From the NCBI GenBank assembly GCA_000750105.3, contig JPHH03000078.1, positions 60,533 to 124,532 on the forward strand: a stretch of 64,000 nucleotides of DNA, given 5' to 3'. Position 1 is the first letter of the stretch, and every line of letters starts with the position of its first letter. The position numbers and the translations under genes are program-made. Under the pieces are notes generated by a model, which worked only from the letters and a program-made list of their open reading frames with translations, searched no databases and was not told the origin of the DNA. The stretch comes from Tolypocladium sp. Sup5 PDA-1 (lineage: Eukaryota > Ascomycota > Sordariomycetes > Hypocreales > Ophiocordycipitaceae). This document shows, piece after piece, positions 21,047 to 31,949 of this stretch.

Positions 21047-23003
21047 TTTGTTTGTTTGTTTGTGTATTTTCCGTCCAGCGGCCGTTAGGTCGCTCAGGTC
21101 CCCGCGACGAGGCACAGGACGTGCTGAGCTACTGGAAGTCTACGGCTTACTTATCGATACAGGAAATAGCGGGTCGGCCCATAAAACGCGAAAACGAAAT
21201 GAGACCCTCCCGCGTAACCTGCTCCTCCGTAAAATGTAAACAAACCACCATCCAGCATTTTATCGGCTCAGAGGCGCTCTTTGTTCAGCCTGCTGCCCGT
21301 CAGCGGGACGTCCAGGCGCGACAGCGGAGCTGTCATTCTATGTGGTCTTCGAAGGATCATGATCGGAGATAGCGAATCGCTGTCTCAGTTGACCCGGGCG
21401 GGCAAAGGGTGCTCCTACACCCTCCGCCTGGCCGTGTCGAGACAGAAGCATTGGGACAAAGGAAAGAAAGGGAGAGGAAGGGTGCAGCCGCCTAGTGGCG
21501 AGGGCAGACCGTTCTGAAGAAGGAGCTCGCCTTCGCCAGCTTGACGAACTGGTCGAAGTCTCTGCCTATTGCACGGTTGACTGCCGCAGTCGGTGAGGGT
21601 GCAAGCCTCATCCGATGCCGCGGCAGGATCTTCCTGCAATAGAAGAGATGTTTAGGTTCTTTTCGTCGACCACATGAGCACGTCAAACATGCATCGTCGT
21701 GGTTGAATCTCTCGTGGTAGTCAGCAAAGTCCCCATGATGGGTTCTGGCTGCGAGCAGATGGTGGAGCAGAGGTCGGGAGAGTGCGAGTTCGGAGGGACA
21801 GCCAGTCGTGGGCTTGAGGCCTAGAGCCTTGTACTGTTCGGGTGCAGAAGCTTCCCACCAGGCTTTAAATGCGTCTTTGGGCCGCTGCCTAGCGGCCTTG
21901 CGCAGATATGCCAGTGTCGGGAGAGCGCCTGCAGGCTCGGGTTGACAGGTTCCTGCCTTTGCTAAGGCGTCTGCCTGCTCGTTGCCTGGGATGTTAGTGT
22001 GACCGGGGATCCAGTTAACCTCTATGGCACTATGTTCTATGACCAGAGCTTGAACTCAAGGAAGACTTCCTGGGAAGAGTCGGACGGCATGCCTCTCAGG
22101 CACGTTGCGGCTGCGAGGTTGTCGAGGCACACGACGATTTGTCCCGGGTCAGGGAGGCTCAGAGCGGCACGCAGTCCCTCTAAAGCGCCTTTTGCTTCGG
22201 CATCGAAGACCTCAGCAGGGCCGAGGCGGCCGCTGCCGCTCAGGACGGTGAGTCCGTTTCGATGTATGACATAGCCATAGCCGGCGACTCCCTCCGAGGA
22301 GAGCGATCCGTCCGAATAGACGACTAGGGTCTGTGGAGCCACTGACCGAAGCCAGTCTCGGAACTCTGCCGCCGACTCGTCTTTTGAGGCGGTTTGGAGG
22401 GGCTGTTGCTGTTCGTCGCCGAATCTGCGCGGGAGTAGGGCAGGCCTCGCGGAACTGGGAAGCAGCTCGTCGGCGCGCCGCAATCTGGTTCGGAAGCTTT
22501 GTCGTGGTACATGGTACTTCCTCTTGATCGTCCTGTGTATGATAGGAGCTTTCGGCAAAACTGTTCGCTTCGCAAGCGGGTGGGCTTCGTCGAGAGACTT
22601 GAGGCGGGCGGCGAAGCACATCCGACGCGCCTCGAGTAGTTGCGAGACCGGTGGTATGCCTGCCTCACGGTGTAGGGCGTTAAGGGGCGTCGTCCTCCAG
22701 ACTGGTAGAATAGCCCGCATAGATGTATTGAGCGACTTGCTCATCCTCCGGATGAGTTGTTGTATCCTTGGTGGACCCTCCTTGGTCGGCTGTGTCCATC
22801 GCGGGCAGGTTGTACCTGGGTACCATGCCTCTGTTCCGTATAGTAGCACTGGTTCGATGCAGGCACGGACGGCTCTTCGCACGGCGCTCGGGAGAGGGCC
22901 ATATTTGGCGTTTGTCAATCCTCTGAGGTGGTAGGCCACGGTATGCGCTTTGGCCGTCCACTTCTCGACATGGATCTTGAAAGTCAACGTACTGTCCAGC
23001 CAG
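21047..23003 (-). mobile_element. LINE copy B (Tad1-like), 5'-truncated, with RNase H domain
   Basis: Read leftward from about 23000 it encodes the end of the reverse transcriptase (WLDSTLTFKIHVEKW, then CIEPVLLYGTEAWYPG, PLNALHREAGIPPV), then an RNase H domain (VVYSDGSLS with the first catalytic Asp, EAKGALEGL with the Glu, VVCLDNLAA with the second Asp). A one-base frameshift near 22055 is followed by VNWIPGHTNIPGNEQADALA with the late RNase H Asp, and by a CSC-type zinc knuckle CSCGRRKEPKHLFYC. The 3' end near 21050 carries a (CAAA)n tail on the minus strand. It lacks the endonuclease and RT core, so it is dead. Confidence 0.8.
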
Positions 23004-23449
23004 ACTGCGCGGTGGGGGTGGTCGTCGGCAGTGGCGGCAACTGCTCGTCGAGCCAACCCAATTGCTTCTTTCAAGTCGCTCATCACTCCAGTCCGTTCGT
23101 ACCGACGTTGAAGGTGGTTTCTGAGATTCCCTAGCCAGATTGCGCGGTCGGGGTGGTCGTCGGGCGTGGCGGCAACTGTTTGTCGGTTCACTCTAACTGC
23201 TTCGCCCAGGTCGCCCGTCGCCCCAGACCGTTCGTACCGTCTCCCAAGTTTGTTTCCAAGCTTGTTCAGCTGGCCTGCGCGGTCAACCCAACCGAGTCCC
23301 CAAGAGACCCAGGATTGCTGGGATAGGCCCCAGAGTAGCGCTTTCCGCTTCCAAATCGTCTCTCCGTGGCCGGGATGATCGGTACTCTCGCCAGAGCCCA
23401 ACGCTGCCCCTATCCGTCCCAAGAGTTCCGATCTGGGCGAGTGACTCAA
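22037..23449 (-). pseudogene. Chimeric frame: TPR-repeat protein fragment fused to LINE copy B
   Basis: One open frame of 470 codons begins with two tetratricopeptide-like units (KLGRRYERSGATGDLGEAV..., LQRRYERTGVMSDLKEAI..., each ending in ATPDDHPDRA / ATADDHPHRA). These are typical of the TPR arrays of fungal CHAT- or NB-ARC-linked proteins. At about 22998-23003 it passes without a stop into the LINE RT sequence. The TPR unit and the LINE share the bases for WL at the joint, so the join could have used microhomology. The TPR gene's 5' part beyond 23449 is not recognisable. The frame ends at a frameshift within the RNase H domain. Confidence 0.65.
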
Positions 23450-24548
23450 AGCCGCAAGAACGCCCCAGCCAGTCCTCCACTCTGGTCACGGTCACAAAAT
23501 CGACAGGGACCGTGTCTTAGAGATCAAAGGACCCATCACGAAGAGACAATGGCACACTCCACGCCAGCCTCGGCATCCTCTAAGTACTCGTCCCACGAAA
23601 TTGGCGAAAACCCAACGCGAAAGCAAGCGTGCGGTACCAGCAAGCCGAACATTAGAGCCAGGGGGCGTGCTTGCGTTTGTCCTTGCACCGCTAAAAGGAC
23701 AGGGTTAGGAGGAGGGGGAAAGAAAGCCGACTGCCAAGACCCGGCAACTGCCAGCCATCCCAACCAAATGGCCAGAAAACGCCACCTATACTTACATAGC
23801 TGTGCAAAGAAATGCGGACCTGCCCTGTGAATGATAGGGAGCGGTAGTTGAGCATCGACGAGCCGATACGCTCAAGAGAGGCGCCGTTGCTCCCATGTGC
23901 GATGGCTGTGGCAGAACATCTCCACACCCGGTTGATCTAAACGCATTGACGCTGCTGAAGTATCCAATTTCGAGTCCACAGCGTTATCACAATTCATGAA
24001 GTTGGGGTTGCCAATTATCCTCAGCGAATATATGGCTGTATCCACTTACTGGCTTGCGTTGTCGCCTCGCGCAAGTCTAGGCCCTGTTTCGCTACGGACC
24101 AAAACCTCCTGGTGTGCCGCCTCGAGGACGCCAAGCCTAATCAAACCAACTAACTACCCTCCGTAAGTACAGCCTCGTCCCGCCTCCACATCGATTTTGA
24201 GCTTGGAAATCGAAACCAATTACGTCAGAAATCTGGCTACAATGCGTCACGGTATTTTTGCCTTTCTTACACTGCTGCTGCCGAAAGGGCAAAAAGTCTG
24301 AGCTAGCCAACAAATCCTCCAGATGAGTCAAGAAGATTCATCAACCGCTGCTGTCGCGCTCTTCCGCGTCGACATCGAAAGAATCCCTTTTTGGGCCTCA
24401 TTTGCCCTTCTTACGGCTCTTGCATTTATTTATTTCTCGGACTTCCACTACCCAATTGCGCCCTCAATTGCTCCACATGCGCCGGATAAAGAGGAGCTAG
24501 CTGTACCTTCAAGAACGATTTTGGGCTCGGCCCGAGCTGTAGCTCAAC
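23450..24548. other. Upstream region of the trehalose subunit gene
   Basis: About 1.1 kb. It probably holds the promoter and leader of the gene at 24549 and some debris of the TPR gene. No separate gene supported. Confidence 0.45.
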
Positions 24549-27425
24549 ATGACCGTCTTTGTCTGCTCGCTGTAAGTGCCTTGAAAGTACCTTTGATTGC
24601 AACTCCTGGCGCAGACAAGTAAAAGCTTACGGGCTTTATGTGGACAGATTCCTCCCCAAGACGATCGAGTTCAATCTGCCTCGGACACCGCCTCGACGAA
24701 GCGGTATCGCACAGCCCCGGGCAAAGACAACCCAGCCTTCCACGAAGACGCCTGCCACTCCTGCCGCTCCTGCCGCTTCTGCCACCGATCTTCAGCCCAG
24801 TCTTTTTAGCCCGCGGTCCGATCTCACACCGCCGCACACTCCTGCGTATGACACTGAGTTAAAACATCCGTTCACCAACGAGGATGCTTTCCCGGTCCAG
24901 TTTCCCCACAAACTCGGCTCCCCTACCGATGTGACCTCGTCCAGCTGGGGAGCTCGCGCCAACCAGCCAAGATCTCGCGCCAACTCGCCACCTCCTGCTG
25001 AAATCCTTGAGCATAACCGGACGCTGCAGAAGGCGCGGGAGCTGGGCTGCCGAGGCGTCGTTCAGCCAAAGCCGCTGATGCGGAGCAACAGCCACGACCG
25101 GGTCTTCTCGTCGGCGCCTTGGACGGTCGTCGATGCGAATCAGGGAAACGGTGGCTTGCGCAACGCGGCTGAGGCTGCGGTCCGCGATGGCAAGCTCAAG
25201 GAATACACATGTGTCGGAACTCTGGGCATGCCAACCGATGCACTGGAGGGGGCGCAGCAGAAACAAGACATCGAGGACACGCTGGCGACCGAGCACGACA
25301 TGTTGACCGTCTTCTGCTCCGACAAAGACTTTGACGGGCACTACAGTCACTTCTGCAAGCAGATCCTGTGGCCCGTCTTCCATTACCAGATACCCGACAG
25401 CCCAAAGAGCAAGGCATATGAAGACCATTCGTGGAAATACTACGTGAATGTGAACCAGCGCTTTGCCGATAAGATAATACAGACCTGGAAGCGAGACGAC
25501 GTCATCTGGATTCATGACTATCATCTGCTGCTTGTCCCTGGCATGGTCCGCAAAGCGCTTCCGGATGCTAAGATTGGGTTCTTCTTGCACGTCGCCTTTC
25601 CGTCGTCCGAGGTATTCCGCTGCCTGGCTGTTCGGAAAGAATTGCTAGAGGGAATGCTAGGGGCCAATCTCATAGGCTTTCAAATCCGCGAGTACACTCG
25701 TCACTTCTTGCAAACCTGCAGCCGCCTTCTCGCCGTGGAAGCAACGCCTGAGGGCCTGCATCTGGCAGATCGCTTTGTCGATGTCGTCAACTTGGCCATT
25801 GGCATTGACCCCATCAGCCTGAGCAAGCACCGTAGTGAGGAAGATGTTATGCGATGGCTTAGCATTCTTCAAGAACGCTACAAGGGAAAGAAGCTCATCG
25901 TTGCCCGCGATAAGCTTGACCATGTGCGAGGGGTGCGGCAGAAGCTGCTAGCCTACGAGCTGTTTCTGAACAAGAACCCTCAGTGGCGCGAGAAGGTTGT
26001 TTTGATCCAGGTCGCTCTATCGTCTAGCGACAAAACCGACCTTGACGCGACAGTCTCTGACATTGTCACGCGAGTCAACTCGTCCTGGGCGAACCTGGCC
26101 TATCAGCCTGTTGTCTACCTCAAGCAGGACATTGACTACTCCCAGTACCTCGCGTTGATTACAGTTGCCGATACCCTAATGATTACGAGTCAGCGTGAGG
26201 GCCAGGATCTCACGTCTCACGAGTATGTCTTCTGTCAGGATGGAAGGATCTATCCTCATCAGAAGCACGGTTCCCTCATCTTGTCAGAGTTCACGGGCAC
26301 ATCATCACTGTTCGACCGCAATGAGCTGTCCGTAAACCCTTGGAACTACCGCCAGTGTGCCGACGCCATCAAGCATGCTCTTGAGATGGAAGACGACGAA
26401 AAGCAGCGCCGCTGGCAGAAATTATACGAGTTGGTCGCCCATCACACAGGCTCGCACTGGTTCAGTGAGCTGCTTTCGCGTTTGGATCAAGCCTACGACG
26501 AGCAGCACAAGCGGGATCAGGCCACCGTCCCTCGCCTATTGATGCAAGAAGTGAGTGCAAAATATCAACAGGCTAATCGTCGACTGTTCATGCTTGACTA
26601 CGAAGGGACACTGGTGAGCTGGGGCCCGGTGAATCAGATAATTCCTGTCAACCCGCAGCGACCTCTCGATGTCCTGAACAACCTGCTACTGGACGAGCGC
26701 AACATTGTCTACGTCATGTCTGGCCGACGTCCGGAAGAACTCGACCGTGTGTTCCATCGCGTGTCTAACTTGGGACTCATAGCCGAGAACGGGTGCTTCA
26801 TCAGGGACTGTGGCTCCGGCAATTGGGTCAAGATGTCAGATGATGCACAGATTGAAGGTTGGAAGAAGTCTGTCAAGCCCATTATGACCTATTTCCTCGA
26901 AAGAACTCCCGGTACCGAGATTGAGGAGCGGCACTGCAGCCTCCACTTCCACTACGATGGCGCGGAGGACCATGAGACCGCTTCCCGTCAAGCATACGAC
27001 TGTGCCAGCCATGTCAATGATGCGTGCGAGGCGCAGAGGGTTCACGCAGTTGCAGTGGATGGCTCCATATTGGTTGAACCCATAGACTATAGCAAGAGCA
27101 CCGCGGCTCAAGTGGTGTTTGATAAGCTCATGGCCCGACTGGGATCGAAGAGTGAGAAGAGCCCCGTTGATTTCGTCATGGTTGTCGGCGACGGACGAGA
27201 GGTTGAGAAGGTATTCAAGTGGGCAAACAAGTTGAAACAAAGTGGGACTGTCGACAGCGTTGCGACAGTGAGTCTCGGAAAACGTAGCACGGAGGCAGCA
27301 GCAACCTTGACACAAGGCGTCAGCGGTAAGGTATGTCCTGCCAAAATATCGCTGTGCAATAACGGCTAATTATGGTTGTCGTAGGTATTCTCACTTGTCT
27401 GCGGCGCCTCACGTCCCTCCCGTAG
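24549..27425 (+). CDS. tps3: Trehalose-phosphate synthase regulatory subunit (Tps3/Tsl1-like)
   Basis: Exons 24549-24571, 24648-27325 and 27385-27425 (introns 76 and 59 nt) give 913 residues. A tiny first exon encodes MTVFVCSL, joined to FLPKTIEFNLP, the usual start of this family. A Pro-rich disordered stretch (about 25-150) precedes the GT20 synthase-like domain (DFDGHYSHFCKQILWPVFHYQ, IWIHDYHLLLVPGMVR, then ITSQREGQDLTSHEY) and a C-terminal HAD phosphatase-like domain starting FMLDYEGTLVSWGP. The nucleotide-sugar loop has RE-G rather than RDG and the HAD motif has DYEGT instead of DYDGT, as in regulatory subunits that scaffold Tps1 and Tps2 rather than catalyse. The last exon, ending RRLTSLP, uses the GTAAGG donor at 27326, because only that joint keeps the family C-terminus. 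Trehalose serves stress tolerance and spore reserve. Confidence 0.9.
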
Positions 27426-28268
27426 CGGACGACCCCTGTCGGAGGTGGCAGAGCAGGTTGGCGTGTTGCTGGAGACATGTACATATCCGACTAATTTCCT
27501 ATCACAAGCGCAAATTTGATCTTTGCCAGGCGCTTGGCGAGTTTCTTGTTCTGCAATCTGCAGAGCAGCGCTCGGCAGGTGAGGAGATTAATTAGAAAGG
27601 AAACGCGCATGGAAGTGCTGCAGTGGAGTTCTTCTTGTCAAACGATATTCCGCCCCAGCCGAGGAGGCGTCCCGACCCACTTGGGCACTGCTGTTGTGTA
27701 TATAACTGGGACCTTCGTCCCCTTGACTTGGGCAGTGGTTAAGGGGCCAATTTGACTCTCGATAACCCTCATGCATGGCAACCTCATGTTCACTTTTGAC
27801 ACTTCTTAGCGAGGGGGGCGATCGAATGATTTCGAGGCATATGGTTGAAAGCACGGTTGGAGGTATTACACTTGATCACTTGCGAACGGGTCTGCGAAAC
27901 GAAGACCAGAGACTTGGTTTAGAGCATAAACTGTAGGCTAGAGGCATTTTTGCAGGTCTGACGAGGGCTGTCTTTATTACGATAAGAGCATGACGATAGC
28001 TTAGATCGTTTTGCAAGCAAGGACTGCTTGACTATAAAATATATAAACCTTGGAGTATCCGAGGAGCGTTCATACGATTCTCAGAATCACCGCCACAAAC
28101 CCAACTATGCCACTGACCAGACAATGTGCCTCTTTCCTTTCATGCATGATAAAAAGTTATTATGAGAGAAAGCTCAAAGGACGCCAGAGGCTAACAGCAT
28201 AGGTAACGATAGCATATTGAAAACGTTTACCAATTTAATTATAAGCGCCCCCAACGGTTTCGTGGCAG
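27426..28268. other. Intergenic region
   Basis: About 840 bases between the trehalose gene and the bZIP 3' end, AT-rich around 28000-28220. No gene supported. Confidence 0.45.
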
Positions 28269-28509
28269 CTAAGCGTCTGCCACAAGGCACGCATCGACCT
28301 TCCTCATTGGCAAGTTGGATGCATAATACTTCAGGTATTGCTGAATTAGTGGACTGTCACAGCTTTTGTGTTTCACTAACATGTTCTTGGGAACATATTT
28401 TTCTGCCATTAACTCGCATACCGTGCCTGAAAGTTGTCGATATTCTGCTTCTAGGCTCTCATGCTTGGATTTCAGTTGAGCAATAGCCTGACGTCTCTTG
28501 GAGCGCTTA

Positions 28510-28517
28510 TCTGCTGC
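28510..28517. repeat. Target-site duplication, left copy
   Basis: TCTGCTGC directly precedes the left end of the hAT element and is repeated exactly at 31942-31949. Eight bases is the length made by hAT transposases. Confidence 0.9.
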
Positions 28518-28529
28518 CAGCGCTCCCAA

Positions 28530-28740
28530 TAGTGCGCACCATGAACTGCACTATTAGTGCACACTGCAGTGCACACTAACAGTGCGTGGACTATTGGTTC
28601 AGTGCAAGTCTCCCGTACTGCACTGCTGGTTTAGTGTAGAACTCTCGCACTACACTGATAGTTCAGTTCAGCCAGACCGCACGGACCAGTAGTTCAGTGC
28701 GGGATTCTCACACTAATAGTGTCACTATTAGTGACCACAC
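28530..28740. repeat. Left subterminal repeats of the hAT element
   Basis: Several copies of a short motif around CAGTAGTTCAGTG / TTGGTTCAGTGC / TGATAGTTCAG, together with CACTATTAGTG palindromes, crowd this stretch. Related units occur at 31739-31930. Such arrays are transposase-binding sites in known hAT elements. Confidence 0.6.
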
Positions 28741-29411
28741 CAGGAGGGACGGCCTGTTTCGAATATATGACCTACGGTAGGCCCAAAAGCGACACCATTT
28801 CGCGCGGCGAAACGTGCCTATTCACAAGATTGTATGCTCAACAACAGCTTATATGTCGGTGGTTTAGAATGCGGTTGCATTGATCCCCAAACGGGAGTAT
28901 TGCAGCCGATGGGAAGAGAGCAGAAATTTCGGCGTTGTGAGACGCCAGTCGCATGGCTACGGGCACGTGGAAATTCCGGTACCAACCATCCAGCTCCTAC
29001 AGGGTAAATAGCTTCCGCGGCGGCGCACAACAGGGCGCACGCTTGGCGCGAGAGGAACGGCGGAAGACGTCCAAGCTTTTCACGTCAGGCGGACGGGGGT
29101 TATACTCGGCTGCCATTATTGCCCTGAGACTAGGATGCTGAGCCAGCGTGGGAAGTGGAAGGTAGAGTCCAAATTGTGGCGCGTTTCATGCATATGGCCA
29201 GTCAATGAAAGGGCAGTCAGCTTTCATCAGTGAGGTTAAGTAATCACAGGACGGCTGAAGGTCCGATATTCCCATCCCTTTTACTCACGTCATCAGGCCG
29301 AAGTCGTCAGATGCAGACTCCTTGAACAATCCAACAACCACCACGCGACATTTCACCTCCTTTCTACCATTGTCACCAGCATTATTGTCTGTACGCCGTC
29401 GGTACTAGATC

Positions 29412-31679
29412 ATGTCTTCCATCGTGGATTATTCCGAGACTGCCAGTGCAATTGGCAGCACTACTAGCCCCTTCGATGATTCGGACCTTCCTCTTGACAC
29501 TACCACCTCCTCCTCGTCATTGGCACCATCGTTGTCGCCACCACTTAGCCTCTGCCGCAAAACGACGTCCCCCATCTGGCAGTATTGCCGTAAGGAAGAA
29601 GGCAAGAGTGCTCCGGCTGCTTGGCTCGATTGCAACGGAACGAAATGGTGGCATTGCCAGCCCTGCTTCGACAAGAAAAGACTGAAGAAATACAATTACT
29701 CTGGTGGCTCGTCTGCCATCGTCAGCCATCTGCGAAAGGAGCACGGTATCCTGATCTCGGGGAGACAAGAGTCTAGGCGGGAGGCGACGCAGAGTCGTCT
29801 TGGGGATATCACGGCCTTCCTGGCCCATGATGCATACTCCCCAACAAAGAAACGCAAAGCGACGGCAGAGCCGGACGCGCTAGACCAGGCCACCGTTCGT
29901 GAGCTATACTGCCGCTACACTGTAGCCTGCAGCCTCCCTTTTGCTCATGTTGAGCAGCCGGCTTTCCGAGATTTTATTCGATATATTCGCCCAGTCGCCG
30001 ATGATTTGCTTCCGAGGTCTGGCAGTACGGTGAAGATCGACTTGCAAAATGCATACGACAACAAAAAGGAGTTTATAAAGCACGCGCTGCAGAATGCCCT
30101 TTCGTCGATTCACATCGTTCCCGACAACTGGACGTCGCCAAATTGTTTAGGTGTCATTGGTTTCACGGCCCAGTTCGTCACTGAAGATCATGGCTTACAG
30201 TCCATCGTTCTGAGGATACGAGAGCTGGATGGCCAGCACAGTGGCGAAAACATGGCGGAGGCCATCATGGAATTCATACGGGAATATGGAATAGCGTCAA
30301 AGGTGGGATACTTTATGATGGACAATGCCAGCAACATGAACACTATGATCGACAAAGTTTCTGACGACTTAGAGCACGAGTTCGACGTCTTCTACGACCC
30401 TCTTCAGCACCGACTTCGCTGTTTTGGCCACATCATCAACCTGGCAGTAATGGAGTTTCTTATCGGAAAACGGCCGCCTACAACGGACCCCTACAACGGG
30501 CCGTCTGGCGAGGAAGTTGCGCAATGGAGAAAGCGAGGGGCGATTGGCAAGCTGCACAACATCGTAGTCTACATTACTTGGACTCCACAGCGGCTGAAAG
30601 CATTTGTTGCCCTCACCGACGGTCTGAGACTACGATGCGATAACGACACCCGCTGGAATTCGTGGTACAGAATGGTTGAGTGGGTCCTTAGACCCAGAAT
30701 CCGGCACGCGGTCACCATATTCTGCGCGCAAGAGCCGGCTCTTCAGGACGATGCGCTGACTTCATCTGACTGGGTCACTTTGGCCGAGATTCACCGATTT
30801 TTGGAGCCATTTCACGATGCTACAATAGCCAACGAAGGCATGCGAGATTCTATATGTAACGTCCTACCCACAATGGATTATCTCCTGCACCACATCGAGG
30901 CCGCCAAGAATGCCACCGTCATTCCCCAATTAGCTACAATGATGGAGACAGCGTGGGCAAAACTCGCTGACTATTACGAATTGACGGAAGATTCGCCAGT
31001 GTACTCAGCAGCGACAGTATTAAATCCTTCTCTCAAGTGGGCATACATGGAGAAGACTTGGGAGGACAAAAGTGAATGGGTTGAGAGAGCCAAAGCTCGC
31101 GTAGGACAGTTGTGGAGGGACTCATACAAGTCCACGGACTCCACCACGTGCTGCCCGGCCCTTCGTCCAGAATCGACACGGGAGCCAACTCCAAGACGGC
31201 CCAATGGATACAAAATGTGGATGAAAGAGCAAAAGGCTACCATCTTCAACATGGATGACGACGAGTACGAAGTTTACTGCCGTGAACCTGTGATAATGGT
31301 ATCAGATCCGTTGAAATGGTGGCTAGAATCAGCGCAGCGCCGACGATCTCCTAACTTGTCACTAATGGCCATTGATATTTTGTCGATTGCGCCAATGTCT
31401 ACCGAGACAGAGCGACTCTTCTCCAAAGCAAGACTTTCGGTAACCGACCAGCGAGGATCTATGAACGTTGAAACCCTGAATTTGCTGGAGTGCCTTCGAT
31501 CGTGGGACGGCAGCGCTTTAATAGTCCCATTAGAGGTGGGTCTTCTACTTTCTCGTGCGTGTCATTGTCTAATCGTGAGCTGTAGAGTCGCTGCAACGAT
31601 CGGCCGGCACAGGTACCATCCTCGACACGTAGGAGTCAGGAACGGGATGATAGGCGCGGATCAGGAAACAAGTAGGTGA
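29412..31679 (+). CDS. hAT transposase
   Basis: An uninterrupted frame of 755 residues starts at an ATG after a leader of about 890 bases within the element. Near the N-terminus is a BED-type zinc finger (WHCQPCFDKK, with HLRKEHG supplying the His) at about residues 55-115. The RNase H-like core contains MMDNASNMNTM and FGHIINLAV, then CDNDTRWNSWYRM, all typical of hAT catalytic regions. The C-terminus has the dimerisation motif (DILSIAPMSTETERLFSKAR, then LECLRSW). Length and domain order are normal. After LECLRSWDGSALIVPLE a GTGGGT donor and GCTGTAG acceptor could remove 49 bases and give a different tail; both versions are shown by the sequence as possible. No internal stop, so it may be functional. 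Confidence 0.88.
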   Translation: MSSIVDYSETASAIGSTTSPFDDSDLPLDTTTSSSSLAPSLSPPLSLCRKTTSPIWQYCRKEEGKSAPAAWLDCNGTKWWHCQPCFDKKRLKKYNYSGGSSAIVSHLRKEHGILISGRQESRREATQSRLGDITAFLAHDAYSPTKKRKATAEPDALDQATVRELYCRYTVACSLPFAHVEQPAFRDFIRYIRPVADDLLPRSGSTVKIDLQNAYDNKKEFIKHALQNALSSIHIVPDNWTSPNCLGVIGFTAQFVTEDHGLQSIVLRIRELDGQHSGENMAEAIMEFIREYGIASKVGYFMMDNASNMNTMIDKVSDDLEHEFDVFYDPLQHRLRCFGHIINLAVMEFLIGKRPPTTDPYNGPSGEEVAQWRKRGAIGKLHNIVVYITWTPQRLKAFVALTDGLRLRCDNDTRWNSWYRMVEWVLRPRIRHAVTIFCAQEPALQDDALTSSDWVTLAEIHRFLEPFHDATIANEGMRDSICNVLPTMDYLLHHIEAAKNATVIPQLATMMETAWAKLADYYELTEDSPVYSAATVLNPSLKWAYMEKTWEDKSEWVERAKARVGQLWRDSYKSTDSTTCCPALRPESTREPTPRRPNGYKMWMKEQKATIFNMDDDEYEVYCREPVIMVSDPLKWWLESAQRRRSPNLSLMAIDILSIAPMSTETERLFSKARLSVTDQRGSMNVETLNLLECLRSWDGSALIVPLEVGLLLSRACHCLIVSCRVAATIGRHRYHPRHVGVRNGMIGADQETSR

Positions 31680-31738
31680 AGACCTGGACGGTAGGCAGGG
31701 GCATGCGAAGGCTACAAACCTGGCCTGTATTTGGTTAC

Positions 31739-31930
31739 ACTAATAGTGCACACCATAGTTTGCAGTGCAGTGCAGTGTGCCAATTTAACACGGACCAGTA
31801 GTGCAGTGTCGGCATTTTGCGATACTGGTAGTGTAGTTTGCCCCCGCCAAACGGACTGGTGGTTTAGTGTGGCCCAGTCACACGCACTATTTGAGTAGTT
31901 TGAGGTGTCCACACGCACTGGCTGCACTAT
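31739..31930. repeat. Right subterminal repeats of the hAT element
   Basis: Contains ACTAATAGTGCACACC, GCAGTGCAGTGCAGTG and units such as CAGTAGTGCAGTG and CTGGTGGTTTAGTG, related to those at the left end. Confidence 0.6.
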
Positions 31931-31941
31931 CGAGAGCACTG

Positions 31942-31949
31942 TCTGCTGC
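31942..31949. repeat. Target-site duplication, right copy
   Basis: TCTGCTGC directly after the right end of the element, identical to 28510-28517. Confidence 0.9.

Larger units (their letters stand above)
28518..31941 (+). mobile_element. Complete hAT-family DNA transposon, 3424 bp
   Basis: The ends form terminal inverted repeats: left CAGCGCTCCCAATAGTGC, right (reverse complement) CAGTGCTCTCGATAGTGC. They match at 15 of 18 positions and all three differences are transitions. Both begin with the CAG typical of hAT ends. An exact 8-bp direct repeat flanks the element. It carries one long transposase gene (29412-31679) and short related repeats in both subterminal regions. With both ends, target duplication and an open transposase frame, it looks full-length and possibly able to move. 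It interrupts the basic region of a bZIP gene on the opposite strand. Confidence 0.93.

Noticed and set aside
27326..27369. Unspliced C-terminus of the trehalose subunit (GKVCPAKISLCNNG)
   Set aside because: A GTAAGG donor and TAG acceptor restore an ending that fits the family (GILTCLRRLTSLP).
28518..28530. Transposon end placed at TAGTGC instead of CAG
   Set aside because: With that end no target duplication exists; with CAG both ends give an exact 8-bp direct repeat.
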